Notes: a model not told the origin generated them from the sequence alone. A stretch of DNA of 64,000 bases from Hesseltinella vesiculosa (GCA_002104935.1 MCGT01000036.1:62001-126000), one strand, 5' to 3'; positions 1 to 12,655 are shown, numbered from the stretch's first letter. Numbers and translations: made by a program.

Positions 1-172
1 TTTTTCGTTTTAGCTGGTGAAGGGGATCAGCAAGCCGAGTCTGATCAAAAATTGGCTGGGCAACCTGGACCAATTGCTCTAATTTTTACACCACCAGCTG
101 TACGAATGCTATTACGTATCCATACAAAATTTCACCTTGATCCAATCTCTCAATAGCGCTTGACAACATTAG

Positions 173-203
<31 letters not shown>

Positions 204-798
204 GGTTCATTCAACCCCCGCACAGGGCCATCGCAGCAAAATCAATAATATCTGCTGCGCATTAGCCTACAGATGATGAGCTGGCTAGCATTGAATTCAC
301 ATCATTATCGTCATATTGCTCATCTTGGAAGAAAAAAGAAAAGAAAACAAAAAAAAAGCGGATGCCATGGCAGACGCGACAAATGCATTTTCATATTTAC
401 AGGCAAAGTCAGCTTTTGCAGCCTTCACATGCTGAGTGAGTGCGAGATGACGGGACGTTTTCCGAGGAAGAAAATACTCTGCATACCAAGTTCCAATCTC
501 AGCACGTCCCTCCTCTCGCACGTTCTTACCTGGCTGCACAGGTAACAGCCTGCTACGTCCGCCTCCACTCTATTTTATCCCTGCGCCCACATCCGCGTCA
601 CTCAAAAAGACGCCCAGCAAACCTAGAAGACATGCATCAGGGAGAAGGCCATACCCCCGCCAAGAACGCGCTGGCTGTTCCAGCCGTTTCCCGATCCATG
701 TTCAGTAGAAATGAAAGATAAGAATGACAAGCAAAAAAAAAAAGGTAATAATACAAAAAAAAAGTTTATAATACAAAAAAAAAAATAAAAATGCCGCG
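1..798. other. Intergenic, no gene supported
   Basis: I see no gene here. Open frames in this stretch are short, overlap one another on both strands and lack family resemblance. A run of about 17 T followed directly by about 14 A lies at 173-203. Poly(A) runs at 734-783 precede the 3' end of the decayed gene on the minus strand. Confidence 0.5.
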
Positions 799-1711
799 TC
801 ATTGAGTACCGGTAAAAACCTTGAAGGTGACAATGCACTGGTTTCGGTCGCCAATTGTATACTGTCGATCTCGCTTTGACAGCTTCAGACGCTCAATGAC
901 TGTCTAACCGAGATCAGAGATCAACAGCTCCAACGCTGACCCTCAGCGTGGCTGCAGCGGGAAAACTCGCGATGTTGCAACCCCAAGATTTGTTGCATCG
1001 ATGTTTGTTGTAGCGGGTGTCTACAATTGTGACGTGGGGCTAACGGGAAAGGTAGAAATTAGACATGTTCATATGGTTCACCGCATCTTACGACCCAGGC
1101 CATTTTTCTGAGGGAGGGGACCCAGAATCCAGCAGATTCCATGGCGACTCGAACAGACCCTACGGTTGAACGAGATAAAGGTGAGTACGGTCCTCCTAAG
1201 ATTTCGTATTTCACGCTAGATTACGTCTTCGACGCAAAAGGACACTTCGAGTAAGATGGCGATGGAGCTGGTGATGTTGTTTTCGTGGGAAAATCGTGAA
1301 ATATGCTCACGAAGAAGGCACTGTGCTACGTGAGCAGCAGAGGAGGCCGGAAGGTGCAAGTTACCAATGGTAACCTGCAGTTGGTTATAGGGGACGATAC
1401 TCTCCCGGTTAAGGGAGGAGGAGAGAGGCTGCTTCACGAGAGCACAGTGGCTCGTTCGAAGGACGGGGGAGTCTACACTCAAGAGAAGGCTATGCGTGGA
1501 GCCAACATTGGGGGGCAGAGATTGGTGGGAGGCGGCAGACTTGCGGACGCGTCGACTTTGCTCCTAGATTACAATGAAAAAAAAAAATGAGAGAATAATA
1601 TACACATCGAATAGAATGTGAGCACCTGATCCTGCTGACACACCATCAAGATGGGCACATGTTACAAAAGGATGATCTTACCTGTTTCTTGGTATTTTCT
1701 TTATCGGTCAT
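799..1711 (-). pseudogene. Decayed 2H phosphoesterase (AKAP7-like), copy A
   Basis: Reading on the minus strand, an exon starting MTDKENTKKQ (1682-1711) splices to a second exon from 1563. This gives a single 2H-phosphoesterase domain of the kind found in AKAP7 and 2'-5' RNA ligase-like proteins. Such enzymes need two H-x-[ST] motifs. Here the first reads LQVTIGNLHL, so its histidine is Gln, while the second reads PHVTIVDTRY (near 1039) and is intact. Compared with copy B (42779-43794), copy A lacks the middle exon carrying the segment RFHVLFANVADKSG, and its second exon runs into a stop. The C-terminal exon (ERLKLSKRDRQ) remains open to the stop at 799. I infer a pseudogene or inactive relic. 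Family assignment rests on motif spacing and resemblance to copy B. Confidence 0.5.
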
Positions 1712-3172
1712 CAGTGTGGTGATAAACAAAAAAAAAAAAAGAAGAAGAAGGTTAGAGTGGATGAGGTAATGGCAACACACAATATATTAAGACTCACATT
1801 GCATTGCTTGACGGTTCAGCACTTACTATTGTAGTAGGAGCAATGTAGGAATTTCCGAGTAAACAGAAGAAAAAAGGAACAGGTCGCCCTTTTTTTGTGC
1901 GGAGTAAAGATCCAGGTAATGCAGCACGGAGTGGTCATCTAAAGTGTAATGACATCACGCTTCAGTATTCATTCCGTTCGGTAAACCATGTTTTTAATAA
2001 TCGTATTGGTATAATTTGTTACGTGAAGCGAAGTGGGACCTGTTCAGTTTGCTGATTTCTCTGGAAGTGATAAAAAAAAGGGGTAGCCATGTATCTTCAC
2101 TTTTTATCATCGTGTCCTTTCCAACTTATCAAATTGTCTTTCTCCAGCATAGTTTTTCTTTATTTACAACAGTGCGCTCCACATATAAAATAACAGGAAG
2201 TAATAGACCTTCATAATGCATTGCAAAATCAACCCTGTCATTACCTCATCTACTCAACCAAGGTTTTTTGTCTTTCTTCACAGTGCCGGCAAATAAAAAT
2301 ACTTCTGCGAACGCTGTAATGATAAATGGACCTTCCTCTTTTCTTCTAATCTTTTCCTTGCTTGAACTGTTTACATTTATTCATTTTGTATAGACATGAC
2401 CGATGCCAAGCTGAGAGCTAAGTTAAACCTTGTAGCACATTGGAGATGCACCGTGCCTGCAAGGCTGGATGTAGAGTCGACGGAAACAGGGCGCCAATGC
2501 CCCTTGTCTTCAATTAAAAAAAAATGGACGATCACCTTCAGCCTCCGCGCAGGGCCTTCAATTCCAGGCTGATGCACACTGGGGAAATTGGAGCCAACGG
2601 AGACTTTTCTCGATATTAAAAGAAATCCAGCCCTTCACTTACTGACTCTTTTAATGTCAATGATTTGTTTTTTCGGAAGTTGTGCCTGGTCAAATAGAAT
2701 TCATGTTTCAATGTCGCACTCCTCAGCTTAACCTCTTTCTCCAACTGACATGCTGGTACAAGATATGATTCCGCGCCCACCTGAAAATAGATAGAAGTTC
2801 GCCCGATTGGTTTGTCAGCAAAAAAAAAAAAATAAAAAATATCCACAGCTTAACCAGACTCCCGTCAAATGATGGCCGAAGTTAGTGATTTCTGGTCTTC
2901 TTCTGTTTGTTATTCCCGCCCGCCTGGTCACAGGTTACTTCCTTCCAGCCGAAATTTTGTGCCCCTGTTGTCCAGCAACGGTGTAAATGATGCGTTTTAT
3001 GTCCCTTCCTCTGCCTGCAGTAGTCAGCCCCAACCTTCAAGATAGCGATGGAAATCGATGGCGTCATGCAATTTGAGAAACAGCTGGCCAATGGTTGCCA
3101 AACCCAGACAGGCGATCCTGAGCTTCTTTCTTTTATTTTTTATTTTTTATCATTTTCTTGCTCATTTAACAA
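1712..3172. repeat. Diverged segmental duplication A, flanking part
   Basis: No gene is supported here. Several stretches match the DNA next to copy B in the same order: around 1740-1800 (a segment ending in a cacaatatatta box) against 43815-43855; 1890-1915 (a gtgcggagtaaagatcc-like box) against 43950-43975; 2020-2050 against 44070-44100; and 2345-2400 against 44160-44225. An inverted relative of the first box lies near 2238-2262. The duplicated unit therefore extends beyond the 2H gene. The last 700 bases before the cysteine synthase gene look single copy. Confidence 0.45.
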
Positions 3173-4762
3173 ATGAATAGTCTTCGATTCGTTGCTCGTA
3201 GAGCTTACTCTACTGCTAAACCTGCCGTTGTGCCTCGCGTAAGCCATGCTCCATTAAGACAACGGGGGAGATGAAGTTGGTTTTGTTTAGATTGACCCGC
3301 TTTTTTCTTTCAATTTCGCAACTTGGCTTTCTTAGATTACCCCTGGCTTAATTGGTGCCATTGGTAACACACCTTTGGTAAGTTGGGAAGTGTGAATGGA
3401 AGGATATAGCTACTTTGTCATGAGAAGAAAATCAGTGAAAGGCAACAGAGGCTTGAGATGGAAAAACAAATAAGCAAGCCGTTCAGGATCACATGATCGG
3501 CTAACCTTTTTTTTTTGCACCAGATTCGTTTGAACCGTGTTAGTGAAGAAGTTGGCTCTGATATCTTGTGCAAGGCTGAATGGATGAATCCCGGTAAGCT
3601 CGTGTGCACCGAAGAGAGATCAACAGGACCGCTCATTTGTCACTTTGCTGTCAGGTGGCTCTGTCAAGGACCGTGCTGCTCTGTTCGTGGTGAAGGATGC
3701 TGAAGAAAAGGGGTTGATTCGTCCTGGTGGCACCGTTGTTGAAGGCACTGCTGGTAACACTGGTATTGGTTTGGCTCATGTGTGCCGTGCCAAGGGTTAC
3801 AAATGTGTGATTTATATGCCCAACACTCAGGTAATCATGAAAAAAAAAAAAGGGGGAGTCGAAAGTGACTCGAATGGTTTTTATTTTTTGTTTGTTTAGT
3901 CTCAAGAAAAGATTGATTTGCTGCGCATGTTAGGTGCGGAAGTGCACCCCGTGCCAGCTGTGGCTTTTGACAATCCTGAGAATTACAACCATCAAGCCCG
4001 TCGTCATGCTGAAAGCTTGGAGAATGCCGTCTGGACCAACCAATTCGACAACATTGCCAACCGTCGCGCCCACATTGAAACCACTGGCCCTGAAATCATG
4101 GCTCAAACCAACGGCGAAGTCGACGGTTTTGTGTGTGCCACCGGTACTGGCGGCACTTTGGCCGGCACTGCCCGCTATCTGAAGGAACAAAAGGGTGACA
4201 AGGTCAAGGTGTTCCTGGCCGATCCTCCTGGCTCTGTGCTGTACAGCTACTTCACCACAGGCAAGTTTGATCGTGAGGGTGGCTCCATCACCGAGGGTAT
4301 TGGTCAAGGCCGTATTACCGACAACTTGGATCAAGACAAGGACTTGATCGACGGTGCTTTTTGTATTCCTGATGAGGAGTCCGTGCACATGCTCTACCGC
4401 TTGCTGGACGAAGAAGGTATTTACGTGGGCGCTTCGTCTGCTCTGAATGTTGTGGCTGCTGCCAAGATGGCTAAGCAACTGGGTCCTGGCAAGAAGATCG
4501 TCACTATTTTGTGTGATGGCGCCTACCGATACCAATCTCGTTTGTTCAGTAAGTGCAGGTTCTCCCAAAAAAAAAAAAAAAAATAGGTCGTGAGAGTTGG
4601 GGTTCGCTCTTTTATTTCTTGTCTGTCTCCAACAAAATCATGTTTTTTTAACCTTATTTTTTTCTCCACTTTCCTATCGATGAAGGTCGCCAATGGCTTG
4701 AATCGAAGAAGCTCTTGACCGCTATTCCTGAGCATCTTCAAAAGTACGTTGTGCTCCCATAG
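3173..4762 (+). CDS. Cysteine synthase, probably mitochondrial
   Basis: Makes cysteine from O-acetylserine (or a related substrate) and sulfide with pyridoxal phosphate. Exons 3173-3238, 3336-3377, 3524-3593, 3655-3830, 3900-4548 and 4686-4762 give 359 residues. The PLP lysine lies in [11 protein letters not shown], followed by the phosphate-binding loop GTAGNTGIG and a glycine-rich loop ([10 protein letters not shown]) in fold-type II order. The N-terminus ([19 protein letters not shown]) is rich in Arg, Ser and Ala without acidic residues, which suggests mitochondrial import, as for yeast Mcy1. There is no CBS regulatory domain, so cystathionine beta-synthase is unlikely. The start is the first ATG in frame with the presequence. 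An AATAAA-like motif follows the stop at about 4765. Which acyl-serine is used cannot be read from the sequence. Confidence 0.9.
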
Positions 4763-5084
4763 AGAAATAAAAAAATGCTAGATGAGTCATGTGATAGATA
4801 CTGCAAGTTGTGCAAGATGAACAAGGTTTTTATGTGGTGTCGTGATGATATGGATTTTTTTTGAAAGCCTCAATCTCTGAAAATGAATTTGGTTTTGCAA
4901 AATGACGAGTTGAAACGATTCAAGGGTGAACTGATTGGCGCTCACAGTTACACAATAGAGGGCGGTGTCTTTTTTGGCTTTCCCCCTTTTTTTTTTTTTT
5001 TCTGCTCGTGTGCTTCTCGTTTTCAAGCCTTCTTTTCCCACATTTTTTTTTTTTTTTACCCCATAGTATTATTCGTTTACCCTA

Positions 5085-8075
5085 ATGTCGGATTCAGTCG
5101 AAAATAAGCCGCAGGAGGACCAAGCTGTCATCACAAGTGAAAGCCCTGTGGAAGAACATACCATTCAGGAACAAGATACCAAAGACACGACGACAGCCAA
5201 CGACGCTCTCGAAGAAGATGAATTCACAGATGCCAAAAACAGCAATGAAGAGGACGACAACGATGAGGAAGATGACGATGACGACGATGACGAATTTGGT
5301 GGTAGCGCTGCAGGACTCTCCATGGTGATTACTGCTCTTCAAGGCACGGTGAATCAGCAAAAAGAGGCAACAGTGGCAGCTGAAGAAGAAGGGAAAGCCT
5401 CTCTTGCTATTGATACCAGCACAACTGCCTCAACCAATGAAGCTAGTGAGCCTGGAACACCCGTGCCTGGGGATGCGGATGATGCCACTACTGAAGTGGC
5501 TGGTGAAAAGAAGAAGCCGGACCTGATCGTCCAAACGGACAAAGGGTTTGATCTTCCTTCGGACAAGAACATGGCTGACTATGTGACACCTCCCACCCCT
5601 GGTATTGCTCCCACCCCTACCTCCCCCTCCTCCTCTACGGACCTTCCCGCAGACCTACGCGAGCAACAAGAATATGCCCAAACCAACGCCATCACTCCCA
5701 GCAAGATTGATTTGAAGAGCGTCTTGCCCAATACCATGGGTCCTCGTGCACAAGAAGAATATGGTAAGCAAGCAACCACCTGCACTTTACCTGACTCTTA
5801 CGACTTTTTCTTTTTGCCACCAGATCAAGACATGCTCAAAGGGATGCAAGCCTTCTTCAATAACAAATTTGCCGATGCCAAAGCCATTTTCAGTAAACGG
5901 GCCGAAATGTAGGAAGAGTGACGAAGAAAAAAAAAAAAAGGCAAGTCCTCATTTTCCCTCTCTCTTTTGTTCTCTTCCATAGCGACCCTCTATACGCTCT
6001 TGGTCTTGGTTGTATGGCATTCATTCGAGGTAAGCAAGTGAAAAAAAAAATAGAGGTTCCAAATAGCTTACCCTTTCTCTCTTTATAGCTATCAGCGTAA
6101 GTATCGGCATTCAGTGGAGGGTTGGTGAAGAAGAGGCTCACCTGTTCTTTTCTCATCTTCTGTTGACAGTCCAGCGATAGCCGGGATGCAGAAAACGCCC
6201 TTGCAACATTGACCGAAACCTATCAGTTCGCTAATGCGCAAATCGAAGCAGCCTCGGCCAAGAAGCCTTTGAAGGACACCGTGTCGCATTATATCACCAA
6301 TCTCATGGGCTCTAACCCCACCAATCTGCCCACCAACACCCGGCCTTTGAACCAAAACGAAATGAATAAGCAACCTGCCTTTATGTCCAATGGGTCGCTA
6401 CGTGCTCATGTGGTGCGTGCTGAATGCGGCTTGTTGATGAGTATCATCCACATGACCCAAGAATCTGTCGTTGGCTACTTGAAAATGGGCATGAATCTCC
6501 GTCGAGGTAAAAAAAAAACCAGCATGAACAAAGAGACATCAGAGCCAACCCTATTTTTTTTTTCTCTCTCTCTCTGCGTAGCCTACAGCAGTTACAGTTT
6601 AGTATGGCAAGAATACAAACGTATGGGTCAGGACTTTAACAAATACATGGATCAAGACACAATTTCAGCCATTCAGTTCGGTATCGGGTCTGTGCATTTG
6701 CTCTTGTCGTCGCTACCTCCCAAGATTCTCCGTATCGTGTCCGCCTTTGGATGGAAAGCCGATAAGCACCTTGGGTTTGCTCTCTTGAAATTGTGTTTAG
6801 AAGGCCGCCGCATTCGCTCGCCATTGGCATCCATGATGTAAAACCAGCCTCATTTTAATATCGCCTGGGCTCACCTTTTTGCTTCTTCCAACAGGTTGCT
6901 GTCCTACTATGTGATCTTGACGTCTTTTGCACCTCAGTTGCTGACACAGGAATTGGTCCAACCTGCGATCGAATGCCTGCTGGATGCCCAACAAACATAC
7001 CCCAACTCGGCCTTCTTCTTGTATTTTGCTGGCCGTGTGTCTCGTCTGGCCAAGAACCTGCCGCTGTCAACGCAATCGTTTGTGTACACCTTTGAGGTCA
7101 GCCAAGGCGCTTGGGCTGAAACCACGATTGGCCACCTGGCTGTCTTTGAAATCGCATTGAACTGTGCCATGGGCATGGACTGGGTCAATGCTGCCTCGCG
7201 TCTCAAGGATCTGCAGAACAAGCACACCAGCCCCACGTTTGTCAAGTACTTTTATGGTGCGTGCATGGAAATGCTGGGTAACCGCACCGAAGCCATCCTG
7301 TCCTTTGCTGAAGCGCCCAAGTTGATTGACAAGAAAAAGAAGACGCAGATGGAAACCTTTGTGGCTCGACGTGTCGAATTCTTTGAGCAAAGCGGCTACC
7401 AAGACATGGATTTCAGTTTACCAGCCCTTGAAATCTTGGCGCTCTGGAACTGTTTCCCCACGATGCCCGAATCCTCCCTAGAACAATGTCTCGTGCTTGT
7501 GGATCGTACCTTGGAAGCCATCTACGACCGTGAAAAGCAAGAGTATGAAATCCGTGTCATTGAATTGGCTCCTGATGCACCTGTGCCCGATTACTATGAC
7601 CAGCGTGGCACCTTGCTTGTCATGAAGTCCTCGATTCTCAACGCGCTTGGCCGATACCGCGAAGCCATTGTGCATTTGAACTGGGTGATTGATCATCGTG
7701 AACATGTCAAGTACTCCAAATGGATTGTGCCTTTTGCCTACTGGGAAGCCGGTATCAATCTCTGGAGCAATGATGATTTCAAGCGTGCTCGCGCTCTTTG
7801 GGAGCAAGCCTTGACCTTCTCTGGTTATGATTTTGAATATCGCCTGGCCATCGTAAGCGGAAGCCCAAAAAAAAAAAGTGTTGCTCATTTTTTTTTTTTT
7901 TTTTTAGCGATTGAATTTGGCCATTGTGCATGCCATTGAACTAGGTGTGCCTGAGACACCTTCAGTCAAGCCAGAAAAAGGACTGACAACCCATGGACGA
8001 AAACGTATGTCGATTATCAGCCGATTGACAGGTAGTACAAGTACGCCTGCCCCTGCTGCCACCACATCGACATAA
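5085..8075 (+). CDS. IML2/TTC39-family TPR protein
   Basis: Member of the TTC39/IML2 family (DUF3808), linked in yeast to clearance of lipid-associated inclusion bodies. Exons 5085-5763, 5824-5908, 5983-6029, 6089-6096, 6170-6506, 6582-6837, 6895-7852 and 7908-8075 encode 845 residues. Residues about 45-70 are an acidic Asp/Glu run, and a disordered Ser/Thr/Pro region follows to about 220. The family block starts at DQDMLKGMQAFFNNKFADA, followed by helical TPR-like repeats to the C-terminus (for example YFYGACMEMLG). The fourth exon is only 8 nt and is needed to keep the frame between FIRA and SSSDSRDAENA. Start chosen at MSDSVENKP after a T-rich leader. It lies about 320 bases downstream of cysteine synthase on the same strand. 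Molecular function is known only by family. Confidence 0.85.
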
Positions 8076-8405
8076 TTTGGGCCCATTTTTATTTCCTCCT
8101 TGTTACTGCTGTGTTGATTTCTTTTTTTATTTTTATACATATTTGCCCTGTACATCCATTTTATATTTTATGATTCCTTTTTTGTTTATTTCTATTGTAT
8201 AAGCCACCACAATGTCATCTCTGGTGATCACAGTCTGTATCGAGTCGATGAGGGAGATGCCTCTGACGGTGTTACGACGAGTTGGGTATCATTGATCGTG
8301 TAGATTATTCTGTGGATAAAAGAACGCAAAAACGTCAAAGCATCTCTCCTTCATTTCTTTGCCGGACAAAAAATTGGTCCGAGGTCACTTAAAACAAATA
8401 CTTGA
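8076..8405. other. Convergent 3' region
   Basis: Space between the IML2-like gene and the minus-strand orphan gene. It is T-rich just after 8075 and holds no supported gene. It presumably contains the poly(A) sites of both genes. Confidence 0.4.
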
Positions 8406-9311
8406 TTATAGCCATAGTTCGCGTAATGATTCAAGCGTCTTCAGTATCATCACACGATCTTCCTGGATGCAGAAGTCCCATGCGGTTAATGCTCTCGACA
8501 TGTCAGACTCACGCTCTGCTTGTGCTGGATAACGCGTGATGACTAAAGACACGTCATCATTAGGAAGAAGACCACTATGACATTGACCCATATATGCATG
8601 AGTGATGACTGCCTTGTAGAATGTGAATTTGGTGCCAATGATTCTCACTGCATACAATGACAAGGGATAGCGAATGGGTTGGTTGTCTAGGTTGCTGTTG
8701 TGGAATGCAGAACAGAAGATCTCACCCGCTATTTGGTGCTCGTTCCAGTCAGTGAACTCTGAAACGCCTCGGGGGTGTTTGTCCTCCACAATCAGCAATA
8801 GGCATCTGTCAATCTTGGTGACCATGAAGTCTGTTTTGGACACGATCTTCGTAGAACCAATGAGTGCTGTTGATGTGTATTTTAGCTCTGTCGAGAATGG
8901 TTCTTCGTCAAATCCAGCATATCTCAGTAGTGTCATGACATATGAGTCCACAAACTCTTCACGCATAGGCGTGTTGACTTCATTCAGTAGTACTTTTCTA
9001 AGTTTGCGTATGATGGTGATAGCTGTGTTTGATTTGCTGCCATCCTTCAAATCATGTTCATCTGCGATTAGCAGTCGATTCCTGTTCCATCCATCTAGAA
9101 TCAGATCGCTAGTATCACCCAACACAATGTCATCAATTTCTGTGATATCAGCGATGCTCGCGCCATTTTTGTATTGGATATTCAGCGCTAGACTATGTTG
9201 CTCGATCCAGTCACTGGTCTGTGTAGGTATCTGTTTGAGGGATACGATGGTGGTGTACAAATCCTGATCGACCCCACGGTAATCAATCTCTCGTCGTTGT
9301 CTTTTCGCCAT
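8406..9311 (-). CDS. Orphan protein with PD-(D/E)XK nuclease-like signature
   Basis: Uninterrupted 301-residue frame starting MAKRQRREIDYRGVD; the frame opens slightly upstream at a TTG, but the ATG at 9311 is the sensible start. I do not recognise the family by name. Residues about 158-180 read as a beta strand with Asp161 (TDFMVTK), then a hydrophobic strand ending in Glu176-Asp177-Lys178 (LLLIVEDKHPRG), followed by a helix with conserved-looking Glu and Gln. That is the D...(E/D)-x-K layout of restriction-endonuclease-like folds. The absence of introns sets it apart from almost every other gene here and is compatible with a mobile-element or effector-like origin, which is inference. It diverges from the nucleoporin gene 347 bases away. 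A DNA-cleaving role is a hypothesis only. Confidence 0.6.
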   Translation of the reverse strand: MAKRQRREIDYRGVDQDLYTTIVSLKQIPTQTSDWIEQHSLALNIQYKNGASIADITEIDDIVLGDTSDLILDGWNRNRLLIADEHDLKDGSKSNTAITIIRKLRKVLLNEVNTPMREEFVDSYVMTLLRYAGFDEEPFSTELKYTSTALIGSTKIVSKTDFMVTKIDRCLLLIVEDKHPRGVSEFTDWNEHQIAGEIFCSAFHNSNLDNQPIRYPLSLYAVRIIGTKFTFYKAVITHAYMGQCHSGLLPNDDVSLVITRYPAQAERESDMSRALTAWDFCIQEDRVMILKTLESLRELWL

Positions 9312-9658
9312 TGTCGTCAAAAAATAAAAGAGTAAATCGACAGGTGTGACTTTTTAGCGGGGTTATTTTATTCCCATTTTTTTTCTTTGCGCGAACCGGT
9401 TGTCTCTCTCTTTTTTTTTTTTTCCAGTGCCTTTCTTGATTTCTGTGCATTGTAGAACGGATCCTTTTAAAGATTACCAGTTATTGTTCAATCCTACTTT
9501 TTATCTACTTTGTTAAAAGGTAAACATCTCATGATCTGCCGTGTGTCTTTTTGGAGTTTCTATACATCTGGCCACCTTTTTTTTTTTTTCATTGTTGCTA
9601 AACAACAAAGATTTTTCCTCGTTTGATGATGACATCACCTGTAGGATAAAAACAAGTC
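9312..9658. promoter_or_regulatory. Divergent promoter with likely 5' UTR intron
   Basis: Shared upstream region of the orphan gene (left) and the nucleoporin (right). It contains T-runs near 9410-9424 and 9578-9589. A donor-like gtaaac at 9520 and an acceptor at 9644 (ctgtag) would remove a 125-base 5' UTR intron just before the nucleoporin ATG at 9659. Confidence 0.4.
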
Positions 9659-12618
9659 ATGGATCCCTCTCAAAGAAAAATCAAGGAACCCAAACGACGA
9701 TTGCAACGGGGTGCATCGGCACAAGATTTGATGGGGAACTTCTTGCGCCCTCAGCTACCCAATGAGTCACCACAACAACCCCAGTCTGCTCCTGGATTCA
9801 CCCCAGCAGCGTTCGGAACCACTCCCAATCAACCCATGGGCTTTACCCCAACCTCCTTTTCCTCTCAAACCTTTGGCCAGGCCCCCGATCAAAACCAACC
9901 TGTGTTTAGCTTTGGCACGCCAGCGCCAGCCGCTGAATCAGCTTCCGCCATGTTCAACCGCCCTGCTTTCGGATCTCAACAGCCATCCAATGCATCGACA
10001 CCTCCAGCATTTGGATCGCCATCTGCTTCATCTGCTTTCGGCACACCTGCCTCATCCTCATCGTACGCCTTTCCTTCGTCCAATACACAGTCACCTGCTA
10101 TGCCTTCCGCCTTCAGTCCTTTTGGTTCATCCACACCCTCCATTGTTGAAATCGATGAACCCCAACAGGCCCAGCCTACGTCGTCCACCTCATCCTTTGG
10201 CTTCAGCTCGTCCCCTCTCGTGTCCACCAGCCAGTCAACTGCTGCTCCCACCGGTTTTCAGTTTACTGCTCCCATCGGCTCAGACGCATCAAAGAGTAGC
10301 ACTCCAGCCACCACCAGCGCCTTCTCACCCGCGTCTTCATTCATCTCTACCTCTTCTTTCGTCATGGTGAACAAGGATGACAGCATGGATACCTCAGACT
10401 CATCTGAAAAGAAGCCCACTGCCTTTGGCTCCACTTTTACTATCCCCACCTCGTCCCCATCGCCAGGGTTTGGCTTCCCACCCAAAAAGGAGGACAAGGC
10501 CGAGTCATCCAAGTTTGTCTTTGGTGTGCCTGCCCAAGCTTCGGACAAACCTGATACCACCAACAAGCCTGTGTACACATTTGGTGCCTCACCCACCACC
10601 CAATCCGATACACCAGCAGCTAAGCCGGCCTTCCAGTTTGGCGTCCCTGCCACCACCAACACAACCGACAAATCGAGCACGGCCACTCCACCTTCACACA
10701 CGTCCTTTGGCTCCTTTGGTTTCACACCCAACAAGGAAATCACCGTTAGAGACGAGGACAAGGCTGCCAAGGACAATGGCTCTACCCCTGCTGTTGAAAA
10801 CGAGCCGTCATTCTCCTTTGGTGCGCAGCAAAAGAAGCCAGACGACAAGCCCGAACCAACCAAGGCATCCTTCAGTTTCGGAACGCCTGCCAAGGAAGCC
10901 TCGGATAAGGCTGAACCCACCAAGGCAACATTCAGCTTTGGAGCTCCTGCCAAGGAAGCCTCAGACAAGTCTGAACCCACCAAGGCAACATTCAGCTTTG
11001 GAACTCCTGCCAAGGAAGCCTCAGACAAGTCTGAACCCACCAAGGCAACATTCAGCTTTGGAACTCCTGCCAAAAAAGATTTCGGTAAGTCTGAGACTCC
11101 TTTATCTCCCGCCACCTCTAACTTGGCCTCTACATCAACAGCGACTGCCGAAGCACCAGAAAAGCCAGCCGCAACACCCTCACTCCCTTCCTGGGGTAAA
11201 CCAGACGCGTCCAAACCACCCATCGATCCTGCGCTCACACAAGTGTCCCGCCCTTCGCCGTTTGGCATGCCAGCGCCTTCTCCTGTAACCGCCAAGGTGA
11301 CTGAAGGTTCTGACGCTGAAAAGCAAAAGGACTCTACCGCCAAACCAGCCACGTTCTCCTTTGGATCAACAACCACCGCTACCACCTCGCCTGATGACGG
11401 CAGTGACAGCAAAACGGAAGACGTTGCGGACAAGCACAAGGATGCCGCCAAACCCTCACCGTTCTCTTCCCCCTTTGGCTTTGGCGAGATGCGCAGTAGC
11501 TCAAAAGAAACCACCGATGCCAGGAAAAGAACCGCCCCAGTCTCCAGCCCGGTTGGATTTTCCTTCGGTACGGCAGCCGGGACCCCTAAAGAGCATGATG
11601 ATGACGACAACAACGACAGAGATGACAACATAGATGAATCCAAAAAGAGCAGCGCCGAACCCAGCAAAGACATTACCGACAAGGATGGCTCTCACCCCAA
11701 GCCTTTTATGTTTGCCTCGCCTTCCAGCTTCTCATACGGTTTCTCGTCTGCCTCGACGCCCCCAACCAAAGATACCGAAAAGGACGACGCCAAGTCCATG
11801 TCGCTTCCGGTAGCGCTTGGCATGGCGGCTGCCGTTGTTGCCACAGCCGCGCTAGAGAACAATGATACTGATAAGAAGGAACTTCCTAATGCCCAGCCAT
11901 TCACCTTTGGCTCTTCGCCTGCCACTCCCAGCCAGGCGGCCATCCAAACCCCAGCATCTACCACTCCCCCCAAGCCTACTTTTAGTTTTGGCTGCACGCC
12001 TCCTGTGTCCAAACCTGCGGAAGTGCCTGCCAAGACCGAGGCTCCTGCCAAACCTCCTTTTACCTTTGGCACTCCCTCCTCCACCACCAGCACTCTGCCC
12101 AAGAGTACTGAGGAGCCTGCCAAGTCCGATTCTGCGAAACCGACCTTCACTTTTGGCACGGCTACTTCCACACCTCAAGAGCCAGCAAAGCCTACCTTCA
12201 CCTTTGGCACACCATCCCAGCCTGAAGAACCATCAAAGTCTACCTTCGTCTTTAGTGAACCATCCAAGCCTGTAGAACCAACAAAGGCTATCTTCGCGTT
12301 TGGCGCACCATCCAAGCCTGAAGAACCAGCAAAGCCTACCTTTACTTTTGGCACGCCTACTGCCACCCCCAGCTCTACTGCAAAGCCGGTCGAAGAACCT
12401 GCTCCTACTGCTAAGCCTGTATTCACCTTTGGCAGTTCACCTAGCAGCTCGACCACAACTGCAGCTGACGCTTCTACAACTAAAGCTGCCTTCTCTTTTG
12501 GTACCGCTCCGGCTCCCTCTTTTGGCCAAAAACGACGTGGCGATGACCTGGAATCAGATCGTGCCAAAGCCACTACCATCTCCACCACGGACTCCAGTAA
12601 GAACAGCCCCTTTTTCCA

Positions 12619-12655
<37 letters not shown>

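Noticed and set aside
3930..4568. 212-residue open frame antisense to cysteine synthase
   Set aside because: The sense strand carries clear PLP-enzyme motifs; the antisense frame has no start context, introns or family.
9577..9765. Alternative upstream start for the nucleoporin
   Set aside because: The frame starting at 9541 differs from the FG frame and the ATG at 9659 gives a basic N-terminus directly in frame with the repeats.
10258..11682. 474-residue open frame antisense to the FG nucleoporin
   Set aside because: It mirrors the Ser/Thr/Pro-rich repeats of the plus-strand gene, has no independent motif, and its repetitive make-up follows directly from the sense codons.
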